Assembly (NCBI RefSeq): GCF_034347385.1
Contig: NZ_CP133777.1
Coordinates: forward strand, 3,534,001-3,598,000
Direction: 5' to 3'
DNA from: Actimicrobium sp. CCC2.4
GTDB taxonomy: Bacteria > Pseudomonadota > Gammaproteobacteria > Burkholderiales > Burkholderiaceae_D
Length of the DNA stretch: 64,000 nucleotides
The position numbers were made by a program, and so were the translations under genes. The notes under the pieces were generated by a model. That model did no database searches. It saw only the letters and a program-made list of their open reading frames with translations, and had not been told where the DNA came from. Shown piece by piece: positions 45,636 through 54,463 of this stretch; positions within the stretch are counted from its first letter, which is position 1, and every line of letters starts with the position of its first letter.

Positions 45636-46094
45636 ATGCCACAGGGAAATGTAATAACCACTACGCCAGTACTTCCTATCGTAGGTGATGGTCCCAAATC
45701 CGGCACAGTTGTGCCGGAGATTGTGCGACCCGCTCCGACAACGGGTGGAAAGATGGATCCCGCAGTCGGCCAAGCTGGTGGAAGCACAGCAAAAGCGCTA
45801 CGACGTCAACTCACCGAAGCGAAAGGTCGCACCCGTGCTGAAGCGCCACGCCCACAACCTGGCAAGGAATCTGCCGGTCAAGGCGGCGCTGGCAGCGCAC
45901 CCGCTGCCAGTAGCGACGGAAAACATCCATTCCTTGATCTCGCCGGAAAAGGTATGGAGGTCGTCGCAAAGGCTGAGGAGGTTGCGATAGCTGCAATGAA
46001 AACCCAAGGTGATTTATGGGGGATGGTTACTGAAGCAAACGGCGCAACGGCAAAAAGGGCAGCTAAGTCCGCAGATGCATGGAACGGCATGTAG
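45636..46094 (+). CDS. hypothetical protein at the head of the type III secretion fragment
   Basis: A 152-residue protein of no recognised family. ATG at 45636 has a good CAGGAG 6 bases upstream. The first 110 residues are rich in Pro, Gly, Thr and Ala (TTTPVLPIVGDGPKSG, GSAPAASSDG) and likely disordered. The last 40 form a helix (MEVVAKAEEVAIAAMKTQGD) and a tail ending SADAWNGM. It has no signal peptide. It is followed 240 bases later by sctI on the same strand. The size and disordered N-terminus would fit a secreted substrate, needle or regulator protein, but no motif proves this. Confidence 0.6.
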   Translation: MPQGNVITTTPVLPIVGDGPKSGTVVPEIVRPAPTTGGKMDPAVGQAGGSTAKALRRQLTEAKGRTRAEAPRPQPGKESAGQGGAGSAPAASSDGKHPFLDLAGKGMEVVAKAEEVAIAAMKTQGDLWGMVTEANGATAKRAAKSADAWNGM

Positions 46095-46334
46095 TCATCT
46101 GAACAATGCTGATAAAAGAATTTTAAAAGTAATTATTTCCAGTTTATTGAACACCTCTAACAATACGTTTTTCAAACAGCAACAGGTAGTGAAGTACGAC
46201 GACAACCCTCCGGGAAATACGATCGAAGGTAGTGTCAACCCTCAATGAGTGACGGTCCGCCAGCCCGGACCGAGCAACACACTTCAGCATCCAACACCAT
46301 CTCGTCCGATCCAGTCTTTTTCAAAGGCGTCATC

Positions 46335-46736
46335 ATGTCTCCAGTCAGCCCAGTCGCGTCAGTCAGTACGCCCGCCGCCGGAACGTCGACACTGCGCATC
46401 GATATCACCTCCCCCACGCATGCGGATACCCAAGCATTCGCGCAGGCGATGCAACGGCATACGGCGGCCCCTGGCCTGACGCCGGTCGATGCTGGATCAA
46501 ACACCACCTCCATGTCCGGTCGACTCGCCGACCGTGCTACCGAACTGGCATCCGAGGTACAAAAAGACCAGCAGTACGTCTCGAAGATGCTGGAACATGC
46601 GACACAAACCGGCGACCAGATGATCATGATGAAGGCGATGCTGGCGCTCAACGATTACCAGACCCGCGTGCAATTCGTTTCCAAAACGATTTCAAAGGCC
46701 TCGACTTCGGTGGACCAACTGACGAGGATGCAATAA
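46335..46736 (+). CDS. sctI: type III secretion inner-rod protein SctI (YscI/HrpB-like)
   Basis: A 133-residue protein starting MSPVSPVASV, with AAGG-like AAAGG upstream. The N-terminal half is polar. The C-terminal half is helical and typical of the SctI inner rod: ASEVQKDQQYVSKMLEHATQ and MMKAMLALNDYQTRVQFVSKTISKASTSVDQL. The family forms the rod or adapter inside the secretion basal body and anchors the needle. It stops 2 bases before sctJ, which makes the assignment stronger. Confidence 0.82.
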   Translation: MSPVSPVASVSTPAAGTSTLRIDITSPTHADTQAFAQAMQRHTAAPGLTPVDAGSNTTSMSGRLADRATELASEVQKDQQYVSKMLEHATQTGDQMIMMKAMLALNDYQTRVQFVSKTISKASTSVDQLTRMQ

Positions 46737-46738
46737 AC

Positions 46739-47566
46739 ATGGCTACCTCACGAACTCGCTTCCAGGACATTCTGCCGCGCTGGGTACTGCAACTCTCGCT
46801 GTTGCTGATGCTATGGGGATGCAGCCAGGTGTCTAATCTGCAAACTAACTTGCAGGACGCTGACGCTAACGAAATCGTCGCCTTGCTGCGGCACAGTGGC
46901 ATCGAGGCTAAAAAAGTGACCGCCAAGGAGGGCATCACGCTGACTGTGCACGAGGCGGATGTCCCCCGCGCTACCGACATCATGCGTGCCGCCGGCCTGC
47001 CGAAACGGTCGCTTGCCAACCTCGGTACGGTATTCAAGAAGGAGGGAATGATTTCAACGCCTCTGGAAGAGCGCGTGCGCTACATTCACGCACTTTCCGA
47101 AGAGCTGGAATTCACGCTGCAGCAATTCGATCATGTCGTCAGTGCACGGGTGCATGTGGTGTTACCTGAACGGATAGCACCGGGCGAACCCATTCAGCCA
47201 TCTTCAGCAGCGGTCTTCATCAAATATACCGAGCCATTCGATGAAGATACCAATATCCCGCGCATCACCAATCTGGTCGCATCGAGTATCCCCGGCTTGT
47301 CCGGCATCGAGGGCCGCTCCAAGGTATCGGTCGTGATGGCACCCGCCAGCGCGGCACCGAAGGGAGTCCGATGGGAATCTGTAGGTCCGTTCATGATCCA
47401 GAGCGAGTCCGCCCCGGGTCTGATGTGGACCTTAGGATTGCTGATTCTGTTGAGCCTGGCCGGCTGTGCGGGTGTGGTCTGGTTTGCCCTGACCCGCACC
47501 GGCTTTGGCAAGGCTATGGCAGTGCGCATGTCACAAAAGATTCCACGCAAAGCGGCGGCCACATGA
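46739..47566 (+). CDS. sctJ: type III secretion inner-membrane ring lipoprotein SctJ
   Basis: A 275-residue YscJ/HrcJ/FliF-like ring protein. A lipobox lies in LLLMLWGCSQV. The ring-building motifs are LQDADANEIVALLRHSGIEA, EADVPRATDIMRAAGLP, GMISTPLEERVRYIHALSEELE, VVSARVHVVLPER and SSAAVFIKYTEPFDED. A C-terminal membrane helix is at about 228-250 (LGLLILLSLAGCAGVVWFAL). It forms the inner-membrane ring of the injectisome together with SctD. The stop overlaps the sctK start. Confidence 0.94.
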   Translation: MATSRTRFQDILPRWVLQLSLLLMLWGCSQVSNLQTNLQDADANEIVALLRHSGIEAKKVTAKEGITLTVHEADVPRATDIMRAAGLPKRSLANLGTVFKKEGMISTPLEERVRYIHALSEELEFTLQQFDHVVSARVHVVLPERIAPGEPIQPSSAAVFIKYTEPFDEDTNIPRITNLVASSIPGLSGIEGRSKVSVVMAPASAAPKGVRWESVGPFMIQSESAPGLMWTLGLLILLSLAGCAGVVWFALTRTGFGKAMAVRMSQKIPRKAAAT

Positions 47567-48150
47567 TGCTGCCGGAGACATTTATCGACTGGTGGTTCAA
47601 TCCGTGGGCGATCAGCGCCGACGTGACACCGGACACCGGCAGCGACGCCCTGGTTGCGCGCCGCGACGGCTATCGTGCCTGGTGTACCAGCGCCATGATC
47701 CCGGGCGACTTGCCCCTGCACTTTGACCCTGTCTGGAGCAGCATCGCGATGATGGAAAGTGCGACGATGCAGCGTGCCGCAAGCCTGTTCATGGGCTTGA
47801 TCGCCGCCCGCCAGCCAGATCAGGAGGTGTTACGGGTGCTGCCGCTAAATGAACAAAAATGGTGTCGCTCGATTGCCGCGACCCAGCCATTGCAAGCGTT
47901 TGCGGTAGCTCATCCCGAGAGCACCGATACGCTCGACATCTGCGGACTGGCCGAACTGGCCATACGACTTGAGCTCGGCTTCCCGGGTCTATGGCCACGT
48001 CTGCAGTTGCACTTACCGGCGAGTAGTCAAGCCAGTATTGCTCTGCGCAGGCAGAATAACTGGGCAGGAACGGAAGACATCCTGCGATCGGCAACGCGGT
48101 CACAGCGCTGCTGGCGCCTGTGCCAACAACGCAGCGAGGAAACCGCATGA
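47563..48150 (+). CDS. sctK: type III secretion sorting-platform protein SctK
   Basis: A 195-residue SctK-like (YscK/HrpD) protein assigned mostly by position between sctJ and sctL. ATG at 47563 overlaps the sctJ stop (ATGA). Sequence features are PETFIDWWFNPWAI near the start, QAFAVAHPESTDTLDICGLAELAIRL in the middle and an Arg-rich C-terminus. Proteins of this kind lie in the cytosolic pods that link the ring to SctQ. The family is poorly conserved, so confidence is moderate. Confidence 0.72.
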   Translation: MMLPETFIDWWFNPWAISADVTPDTGSDALVARRDGYRAWCTSAMIPGDLPLHFDPVWSSIAMMESATMQRAASLFMGLIAARQPDQEVLRVLPLNEQKWCRSIAATQPLQAFAVAHPESTDTLDICGLAELAIRLELGFPGLWPRLQLHLPASSQASIALRRQNNWAGTEDILRSATRSQRCWRLCQQRSEETA

Positions 48151-48743
48151 TATTTTGCACCGACACCCTCCGGCATGACGCCGCCCTGCGTCCCGACCAC
48201 GGCATCCTGCGCGTTGCCGCACTGGCAGTCACGACCGACGCACAGGCAAACGCACAACGTATCCTTGATGAAGCCCGCAGCGCAGCCGATCAGTTGCTCG
48301 ATCAAGCGCAACAGCAGGCACGTCGGATCCTTGACGATGCCGAACAGCAATCCATCGAACGCCTGCGCGGCTATCTGATGGCGTTCGATGCGCAATATGC
48401 GGCCTTTGCCAGTCGCTCGCGCACGCTTGTGATCCGGCTCGCGCTCGACCTGTTCGACCGGATGATCCTGTCGATCTCCGATCGCGAACGCATCGAATCT
48501 CTGGTCAAGCGCCTCGCCCTCGAGGCGCCATCCAAACTGAACGAAGCAATGCTGCATCTGCATCCGTCGGACCTAGTGCATCTGCCCGATCCGGAATGGC
48601 CGGTCAAGGCCGATCCGGACCTGCGCCCCGGCACCGTCCTGCTGGTTGCGACTAGTGGGGAATGGCGCATGGAATTCGACGTTGCCATTGCAGCACTCAA
48701 AACGACACTGGAGAAACAGATCATGCCGGTGCAGTTGCCCTGA
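48147..48743 (+). CDS. sctL: type III secretion stator protein SctL
   Basis: A 198-residue HrpE/YscL/FliH-type stator of the secretion ATPase. ATG at 48147 overlaps the sctK stop (ATGA). A long amphipathic coiled coil covers about 30-75 (AQRILDEARSAADQLLDQAQ, ARRILDDAEQQSIERL). The C-terminal globular part has VIRLALDLFDRMILSISDRERIESLVKRLA and GTVLLVATSGEWRMEFDVAIAAL, typical of the family. Its usual partner, the ATPase gene sctN, should come next but is absent; pncC follows instead. Confidence 0.85.
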   Translation: MIFCTDTLRHDAALRPDHGILRVAALAVTTDAQANAQRILDEARSAADQLLDQAQQQARRILDDAEQQSIERLRGYLMAFDAQYAAFASRSRTLVIRLALDLFDRMILSISDRERIESLVKRLALEAPSKLNEAMLHLHPSDLVHLPDPEWPVKADPDLRPGTVLLVATSGEWRMEFDVAIAALKTTLEKQIMPVQLP

Positions 48744-48849
48744 ACCGTCGCGCGTTCAATGCCCTCGGACCACACCCGATGGTAGAGTAAGCCTGCTCGC
48801 AATCCGCGAACTGCATTTTCGAATCGGCTTACTTGAGGAGTTCGACGCC

Positions 48850-49335
48850 ATGGACAAGATCACCGATCTGGCAGCGCAAGCTGGCCAGGCCCTGCAACAG
48901 CGCGGATACCTGCTCACGACCGCAGAATCCTGTACCGGCGGCGGTGTGGCCCACGCCATCACCGACATCGCCGGCTGTTCCGAATGGTTCGACTGCGGTT
49001 TCGTGACCTACTCGAACGCCTCCAAAATCGAACTGCTGGATGTTCCCGACGCATTGCTTGCCCAGCACGGTGCCGTCAGCGAAGAAATCGCAGCGGCCAT
49101 GGCCGAAGGTGCCCTGGCAAGCAGCAATGCCCACGTGGCGCTGTCGACCACGGGTATCGCCGGCCCCGGTGGCGCTGTTGCGGGCAAACCGGTGGGCACT
49201 GTTTGTTTTGGCTGGTCAATGAATGCGACCACCGTCACCGAGCGCCGGGTATTTGATGGGGATCGCCACAGCGTGCGCGAACAAACGGTGGCGCATGCAC
49301 TGCAAGGCTTGCTGCGTTTGCTGGACAAGCGCTAA
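48850..49335 (+). CDS. pncC: nicotinamide-nucleotide amidohydrolase (CinA C-terminal type)
   Basis: A 161-residue PncC/CinA C-terminal enzyme, which deamidates NMN in the pyridine-nucleotide cycle. ATG at 48850 follows GAGGAG. GYLLTTAESCTGGGVAHAITDIAGCSEWFDCGFVTYSN carries the catalytic Ser/Lys region, and AVSEEIAAAMAEGA, STTGIAGPGGAVAGKPVGTVCFG are diagnostic. The stop overlaps the next start (TAATG). In Burkholderiales it usually follows thiL-pgpA. Confidence 0.94.
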   Translation: MDKITDLAAQAGQALQQRGYLLTTAESCTGGGVAHAITDIAGCSEWFDCGFVTYSNASKIELLDVPDALLAQHGAVSEEIAAAMAEGALASSNAHVALSTTGIAGPGGAVAGKPVGTVCFGWSMNATTVTERRVFDGDRHSVREQTVAHALQGLLRLLDKR

Positions 49336-50219
49336 TGCTAGGCAATTTCAGCACTGCCGACGTCGAGGTCAACGGCGTCACGATTCACTGCCGCCATGGT
49401 GGTAACGGTCCGCCACTGCTTTTGCTGCATGGCTTCCCGCAAACGCACCTGATCTGGCACAAGATTGCCGACCGGCTCGCCGAGCACTACACGCTGATCA
49501 TGCCGGATTTGCGCGGCTACGGTGACTCATCGAAGCCGCCGGGCGAAGCTGATCACGCCAATTATTCGAAACGGGTGATGGCGCAGGACATGGTCGACTT
49601 GATGGCCGTGCTCGGCCACCGGAAATTCCACTTGTGCGCTCATGACCGCGGCGCACGCGTGGCACACCGCCTGGCACTCGATTATCCGCAAGCAGTACGC
49701 AAGCTGATGCTGATCGATATCGCGCCGACCCTGACGATGTACGACGCCACCGACCAGACCTTCGCGACACTGTATTACCACTGGTTCATGCTGATCCAGC
49801 CAGCCCCACTGCCCGAGACATTGATCGGCAACAGCGCCGAATTTTTCCTGACCTTCACGCTCGGTGGCTGGGGGTCAGGCGGCACCGGCTTCATCGATGC
49901 CAAAGCCATGGCCGAGTACCGGCGCTGCTTTTGCACCCCTGCCGCAATCCATGCCGCTTGTGAGGATTACCGCGCCTCGGCAGGCATCGATCTCGAGCAT
50001 GACCGCTTGCCGGGCAAGATTGCCTGCCCGCTGCACCTGATCTGGGGCGAGCGTGGCGTGGTCGGGCGGCTGTTCCAGCCACTGGCGAACTGGCAGGAAA
50101 AATGCAGCGCGCCAGTCACCGGCAGTGCTTTCGCGGCCGGCCACTTCATCCCGGAACAATCTCCCGAACTGCTGCTGGCCGAAATGCTGGATTTTTTCAG
50201 CCGGCCCGATAGCGATTGA
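49335..50219 (+). CDS. alpha/beta hydrolase, haloacetate-dehalogenase-like
   Basis: A 294-residue alpha/beta-hydrolase close to fluoroacetate/haloacetate dehalogenases. [21 protein letters not shown] provides the oxyanion region, [11 protein letters not shown] is shared, and the nucleophile Asp with the two substrate Arg sits in [18 protein letters not shown] (about 105-110). [15 protein letters not shown] has the halide-site His-Trp pair, and the catalytic His is in [13 protein letters not shown]. All key dehalogenase residues appear to be present, but natural substrates of many members are unknown. It is coupled to pncC (TAATG) and its end overlaps the convergent pyrF by 23 bases. Confidence 0.85.
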   Translation: MLGNFSTADVEVNGVTIHCRHGGNGPPLLLLHGFPQTHLIWHKIADRLAEHYTLIMPDLRGYGDSSKPPGEADHANYSKRVMAQDMVDLMAVLGHRKFHLCAHDRGARVAHRLALDYPQAVRKLMLIDIAPTLTMYDATDQTFATLYYHWFMLIQPAPLPETLIGNSAEFFLTFTLGGWGSGGTGFIDAKAMAEYRRCFCTPAAIHAACEDYRASAGIDLEHDRLPGKIACPLHLIWGERGVVGRLFQPLANWQEKCSAPVTGSAFAAGHFIPEQSPELLLAEMLDFFSRPDSD

Positions 50220-51021
50220 TCTCGGCACGCGTCGCTTCGGCAACCCGCCGTGCGGCCTGTGCAAAATCTTCGTCCTGCGCCGGAGTCGCATACAGGATTG
50301 CCCGCGACGAGTTGATCATCATGCCGGTGCCGTCGGCCGTCTGCCCCGCCGCAACCGTGGCGGCCACATCACCACCCTGGGCACCGATGCCGGGCACCAG
50401 CAATGGCATCGTGCCGACGATGGCGCGTACCTGCGCCAGTTCATGCGGGAACGTGGCACCGACCACCAGACTGCACTGGCCGTTACTGTTCCATTTATCG
50501 GCAACCAGTCGTGCCACCAGTTGATAAAGCGGCGTGCCATCGACCTGCAGGAATTGCAGATCGGAGCCACCGGGATTCGAGGTGCGACACAGCACGATCA
50601 CGCCACGGTCCTTCCATTCCAGGTACGGTGCAATCGAATCGTGCCCCATGTACGGATTGACCGTGACTGCATCGGCACCATAGCGTTCGAAAGCTTCGCG
50701 GGCGTACTGCTCAGCGGTCGCGCCGATGTCGCCACGCTTTGCATCGAGGATGATCGGCAGGTGCGGATACCTGGTACGGATGTACCGGCAAATGGCCTCC
50801 AGCTGGTCTTCGGCACGCAGCGCTGCAAAATAAGCGATTTGCGGCTTGAAGGCGCAGGCGGTAGCAGCCGTGGCGTCGATGATGGCCGTACAAAACTGCA
50901 GGATGGCATCCGGCTGATCCCGCAGATGTGCCGGAAATCTAGCGGTATCCGGGTCGAGGCCGACACACAGCAGCGTGTCGTTGGTGCGCCAGGCGGCGGC
51001 GAGTTTTTCTGTGAAAGTCAC
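50197..51021 (-). CDS. pyrF: orotidine 5'-phosphate decarboxylase
   Basis: A 274-residue type 2 OMP decarboxylase, the last step of UMP synthesis. LLCVGLDPD opens the barrel; the catalytic Lys/Asp set is in [63 protein letters not shown] and [12 protein letters not shown] complete the phosphate site. The length and GATF motif place it in the longer PyrF subfamily. It converges on the hydrolase gene and they overlap at the 3' ends. Confidence 0.95.
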   Translation of the reverse strand: MTFTEKLAAAWRTNDTLLCVGLDPDTARFPAHLRDQPDAILQFCTAIIDATAATACAFKPQIAYFAALRAEDQLEAICRYIRTRYPHLPIILDAKRGDIGATAEQYAREAFERYGADAVTVNPYMGHDSIAPYLEWKDRGVIVLCRTSNPGGSDLQFLQVDGTPLYQLVARLVADKWNSNGQCSLVVGATFPHELAQVRAIVGTMPLLVPGIGAQGGDVAATVAAGQTADGTGMMINSSRAILYATPAQDEDFAQAARRVAEATRAEINRYRAG

Positions 51022-51165
51022 GTCAGTATCCGGGGGGTTGCGAACCCGCGCATTGTAGCGTGACGATGCTTGAATCCAAGGCGAATCGCCCCAAGATGCC
51101 CCTTGAATTGCCGTGTTTAGTTTGTTACCGTATTTTCTAATTCATTCACATGACGGAGTATCTCC

Positions 51166-51759
51166 ATGCATAGAGCCCTGAAGTGGTTACTGGTCGGATT
51201 ATTCATCTCGACACTGAGCGCTTGCGGCTACAACGATTTCCAGACGCGGGACGAAGGAAGCAAGGCCGCCTGGTCGGAAGTGGTCAACCAATACCAGCGC
51301 CGCGCCGACCTGGTACCCAACCTGGTCAAGGTCGCTCAAGGCTATGCATCGCAGGAGCGCGAAACATTCGAAGCCGTCACCCGCGCACGCGCCGCAGCAA
51401 CCGGCATCCAGATCACGCCTGAAGTACTCAATGATCCGGAGGCACTGAAAAAATTCCAGCAAATTCAGGGCGATCTCTCATCGGCCCTGTCGCGCTTGCT
51501 GGTGGTCACCGAAAACTATCCCCAGCTCAAAGCCGATGCCGGCTTCCGTGATTTGCAATCGCAGCTCGAAGGCACCGAAAACCGCATTGCCGTAGCGCGC
51601 CAGCGTTACATCAAAAGCGTCGAGGACTACAACGTATTGGCACGCAGCTTCCCGACCAACCTGACCGCCAGAATGATGGGGTACAACGTCAAGCCGGTCT
51701 TCACTGTCGACAATGAAAAAGCCATTTCCAATGCCCCGGCCATCAATTTTGGCAAATAG
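51166..51759 (+). CDS. lemA: LemA family protein
   Basis: A 197-residue LemA. A lipobox-like signal (FISTLSACGYNDF) precedes the family core DEGSKAAWSEVVNQYQRRADLVPNLVKVAQGYASQE. Long helices follow (FEAVTRARAAATGIQI, LSSALSRLLVVTENYPQLKAD, LQSQLEGTENRIAVARQRYI), then VEDYNVLARSFPTNLTARMMGY. The family has an exposed helical bundle at the membrane; its function is not established. The TPM gene starts 4 bases later, the common lemA-TPM pair. Confidence 0.95.
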   Translation: MHRALKWLLVGLFISTLSACGYNDFQTRDEGSKAAWSEVVNQYQRRADLVPNLVKVAQGYASQERETFEAVTRARAAATGIQITPEVLNDPEALKKFQQIQGDLSSALSRLLVVTENYPQLKADAGFRDLQSQLEGTENRIAVARQRYIKSVEDYNVLARSFPTNLTARMMGYNVKPVFTVDNEKAISNAPAINFGK

Positions 51760-51763
51760 CGTC

Positions 51764-52588
51764 ATGGCGCTGACGCGCTTCCTGGTTGCGGTCCTGCTGG
51801 CCGGCAGCCTGTCTCTGGCCGCTGCACAAGCTCTGGTAGCCGTGCCACCGCTGACCGGGCATGTGGTTGATCAGGCGGCCATGCTGCAAGCGCCGCAGCT
51901 AGCCGCGCTCGAGGCCACGCTGACGCAGTATGAAGCACGTACCGGCTCGCAAATCGGCGTGCTGCTGGTGCCAAATACCGCGCCCGAAACCATCGAGCAG
52001 TACAGCATCCGTGTCGCCGATGCCTGGAAACTTGGCAGGACAGGCGTCGATGACGGCGTGATTCTGCTGGTCGCCAAGGACAATCCGAAAGGCTCGGGGC
52101 GCTTGCGCATCGAAGCCGGCCGCGGTGTCCAGGGATCGCTGACGGACCTGCAATCGAAGCGCATCCTGCAAGAAGCGATCGCCCCCTACTTCCAACGCAA
52201 TGACTTCAATGGCGGCCTTGCAGCCGGCACCACCGCCATCATGTCGCTGCTCGACAAAGAACAGCTCCCAGCCGCGCCCGCACAAACGGCACCGCCCCGG
52301 GATGCGAGCATCAGCCTGGAAGTGCTGCTGCCCGTCCTGCTACCCTTCCTGCTGCTTGGCGCCGTCGTGCTGGCCGGTGCGCTGACGCGAGGTCGACGTG
52401 GTCGCAATTACCTCGAGCAAGGTGGCCATGGACGTACCGAAGGCGTGATCCTCGGTAGTGCGATCGCCGGTGGCAGCTTTGCCGACGGCAACCGTGGCGG
52501 CGGTTTCTCTGGCGGCGGTTTCTCTGGCGGCGGATTCTCCGGTGGCGGTGGCGGATTCGATGGCGGCGGCGCCTCGGGAGATTGGTGA
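51764..52588 (+). CDS. TPM domain protein (YgcG-like)
   Basis: A 274-residue membrane protein. ATG at 51764 lies 4 bases after lemA. Signal peptide FLVAVLLAGSLSLAAAQA, then a TPM domain (about 30-165): PPLTGHVVDQAAMLQA, GSQIGVLLVPNTAPETIEQY, RVADAWKLGRTGVDDGVILLVAKD and RIEAGRGVQGSLTD. A membrane helix is at about 183-205 (LLPVLLPFLLLGAVVLAGAL). The tail is glycine-rich with repeated SGGGF units, typical for these proteins. TPM domains of this type occur in membrane-quality or photosystem-repair contexts; the bacterial role is unclear. Confidence 0.9.
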   Translation: MALTRFLVAVLLAGSLSLAAAQALVAVPPLTGHVVDQAAMLQAPQLAALEATLTQYEARTGSQIGVLLVPNTAPETIEQYSIRVADAWKLGRTGVDDGVILLVAKDNPKGSGRLRIEAGRGVQGSLTDLQSKRILQEAIAPYFQRNDFNGGLAAGTTAIMSLLDKEQLPAAPAQTAPPRDASISLEVLLPVLLPFLLLGAVVLAGALTRGRRGRNYLEQGGHGRTEGVILGSAIAGGSFADGNRGGGFSGGGFSGGGFSGGGGGFDGGGASGDW

Positions 52589-53088
52589 TGCGGATGCTTT
52601 CGCGCCTTGTGCGCCACCTGACAACGACGGCCGCTTCCGGCAAGCGCGCCTTTCCTGTTGCCACCTTAAAGGCCATCGAAAACGTCATCCAGCATGGCGA
52701 ACGGCTGCATCGTGCCGAAGTCAAGCTGGTCATCGAAGCAGCCCTTCCCCTGTTCGATGTCTGGAGCAAGGTCACTGCACGGGATCGTGCGCGCGAACTA
52801 TTCATTCACTATCGTGTCTGGGATACCGAAGGCAATTGCGGCTTGCTGTTCTACATCAATCTGGCTGATCACAAGGTCGAGATCATTACCGACCGGGCCG
52901 TCGGTCGTGCATTGACGCCGGACGAGTGGCGTGACATTTGCGGATTGATGACGCAAGGATTTCGCCGGGGCATTTTTCACGATAGTATGATCGGCGCGCT
53001 GACGGTACTCAATCACAAGCTGGAACAGCATTTTCCGGATACCGGGGAGCGCCGCAATCAGCTCCCGGATGCACCGTTAATTCTGTGA
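52588..53088 (+). CDS. TPM domain protein, cytoplasmic type
   Basis: A 166-residue single TPM-domain protein without signal peptide. ATG at 52588 overlaps the previous stop (TGATG). The domain shows AIENVIQHGERLHRAEVKLVIEAALP, RARELFIHYRVWDTEGNCGLLFYI, HKVEIITDRAVGRALTPDEWRDIC and GFRRGIFHDSMIGALTVLNHKL. It is the third gene of a lemA-TPM-TPM operon, an arrangement common in betaproteobacteria. Confidence 0.88.
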   Translation: MRMLSRLVRHLTTTAASGKRAFPVATLKAIENVIQHGERLHRAEVKLVIEAALPLFDVWSKVTARDRARELFIHYRVWDTEGNCGLLFYINLADHKVEIITDRAVGRALTPDEWRDICGLMTQGFRRGIFHDSMIGALTVLNHKLEQHFPDTGERRNQLPDAPLIL

Positions 53089-53262
53089 ACGGGTAAGCTG
53101 AGTCTGATGGATCAGGCAGTACTGCCATAAGTTGTGGGAGGGTTCCGGAAAACTCTCTACAATCCATGGCACAAGCATTTGTACTACCCTGAACCAACCG
53201 CTATTCCTCGAGCAACATAACCTCAATGCCGGTATGTTCCGTCCGGCTGCAATTAGCCAACT

Positions 53263-53895
53263 ATGATAAGAATCCTGGTAGTCGATGATCACGCGGTAGT
53301 CCGTGCAGGCGTGCATTATTTCATTGATGACATCCCCGACATGGAAATCGGCGGGGAAGCAGGTACCGCTGAAGAAGCGATCCGCTTGATCCGGGCGGAA
53401 GACTGGGACATCGTCGTACTCGACATCGCCATGCCGGATAAAAGCGGCGTCGAAGTCCTGAAGCAGATCAAACGTGAAAAGCCGGATCTGCCGGTCCTGA
53501 TCCTGAGCATGCACCCCGAGAACCGCTACGCCGTCCAGATCCTGCGCAGCGGTGCCAGCGGCTACGTGCAAAAAGAAGCGCTGGCCACCGAGCTGGTCAA
53601 TGCGATTCAAACCATCATGCGCGGCCACAAGTACATCAGCTACGCGGTCGCCGAGTTACTGACGATGGACCCCGATACCCATACCGACAAGCCCTTGCAC
53701 GAGACTCTCTCGGCACGGGAATACGAAATTTTCTACAAGCTCAGCCAGGGCGAAGGCGTCACCAAGATCGCCGATGAACTATGCCTGAGCGTCAAGACCG
53801 TCAGCACCTATCGCGCGCGCGTTCTTCAAAAAATGAACATGACCAGCAATGCCGACATCATTTATTACGCGATCAAGCAAAACCTGATCGATTGA
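53263..53895 (+). CDS. NarL/FixJ-type response regulator
   Basis: A 210-residue DNA-binding response regulator. The receiver domain has IRILVVDDHAVVRAGV, the phospho-accepting Asp at about 55 in IVVLDIAMPDKSG, Ser/Thr switch in VLILSMHPENRYA and Lys in GYVQKEA. The LuxR-type helix-turn-helix is at about 148-205 (LSAREYEIFYKLSQGEG, IADELCLSVKTVSTYRARVLQKM). No histidine kinase lies beside it. It is followed by a lone receiver and a Crp/Fnr protein. Confidence 0.94.
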   Translation: MIRILVVDDHAVVRAGVHYFIDDIPDMEIGGEAGTAEEAIRLIRAEDWDIVVLDIAMPDKSGVEVLKQIKREKPDLPVLILSMHPENRYAVQILRSGASGYVQKEALATELVNAIQTIMRGHKYISYAVAELLTMDPDTHTDKPLHETLSAREYEIFYKLSQGEGVTKIADELCLSVKTVSTYRARVLQKMNMTSNADIIYYAIKQNLID

Positions 53896-53917
53896 GCCAC
53901 GAGCAAGGACACCCCCA

Positions 53918-54340
53918 TTGAACCAACCGCTGTCGCCACCATTGCAGGTATTTTTAATTGAAGATTCCAGCCTGGTGCGCGAACTCGTCATCGAAAGTTT
54001 TGCGGACATTCCCGGCATTACGCTGATCGGCCATGCCGATTCGGAAGACGAGGCGTTTGACCAGCTGGAGCGACACCCCTGCGATATCCTGATCCTCGAT
54101 ATCCAGCTCAGACAGGGCAACGGCATCAGCCTGCTGCGCCGGCTGGGTAGCACGCCTCGCCATGAAAATCAGATCCGTATCATCTTCAGCAACAACGTCA
54201 GCAAGGGCTATCACCGCCTGGCCGGACAATTGGGCGTCCAGTATTTCTTCGACAAAACCTCCGAATTCACTGACATGCGCGAGCTGCTCGAACAACTCGG
54301 CAATGGTACGGCCGCGGTACCTTCGCCCCGCGCAGACTGA
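53918..54340 (+). CDS. single-domain response regulator
   Basis: A 140-residue receiver-only protein. The start appears to be TTG at 53918, with AAGGAC 8 bases upstream. Receiver motifs are VFLIEDSSLVRELVIESF, phospho-Asp at about 59 (ILILDIQLRQGNGISLL), IRIIFSNNVSKGYH and the Lys in YFFDKTSEF. There is no output domain, so it probably relays phosphate or binds a partner. It lies 22 bases after the LuxR-type regulator. Confidence 0.88.
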   Translation: MNQPLSPPLQVFLIEDSSLVRELVIESFADIPGITLIGHADSEDEAFDQLERHPCDILILDIQLRQGNGISLLRRLGSTPRHENQIRIIFSNNVSKGYHRLAGQLGVQYFFDKTSEFTDMRELLEQLGNGTAAVPSPRAD

Positions 54341-54463
54341 TCGCGCAGCACGATTCTTGTCGGCGTAATCCCACACGGAAATGCGTGGTGCACTGATTCG
54401 AAAAATGCACCCTCTCTGTGATGATCGCTCCATCGAAATTCTCACCACCAAGAGGAGATACGC

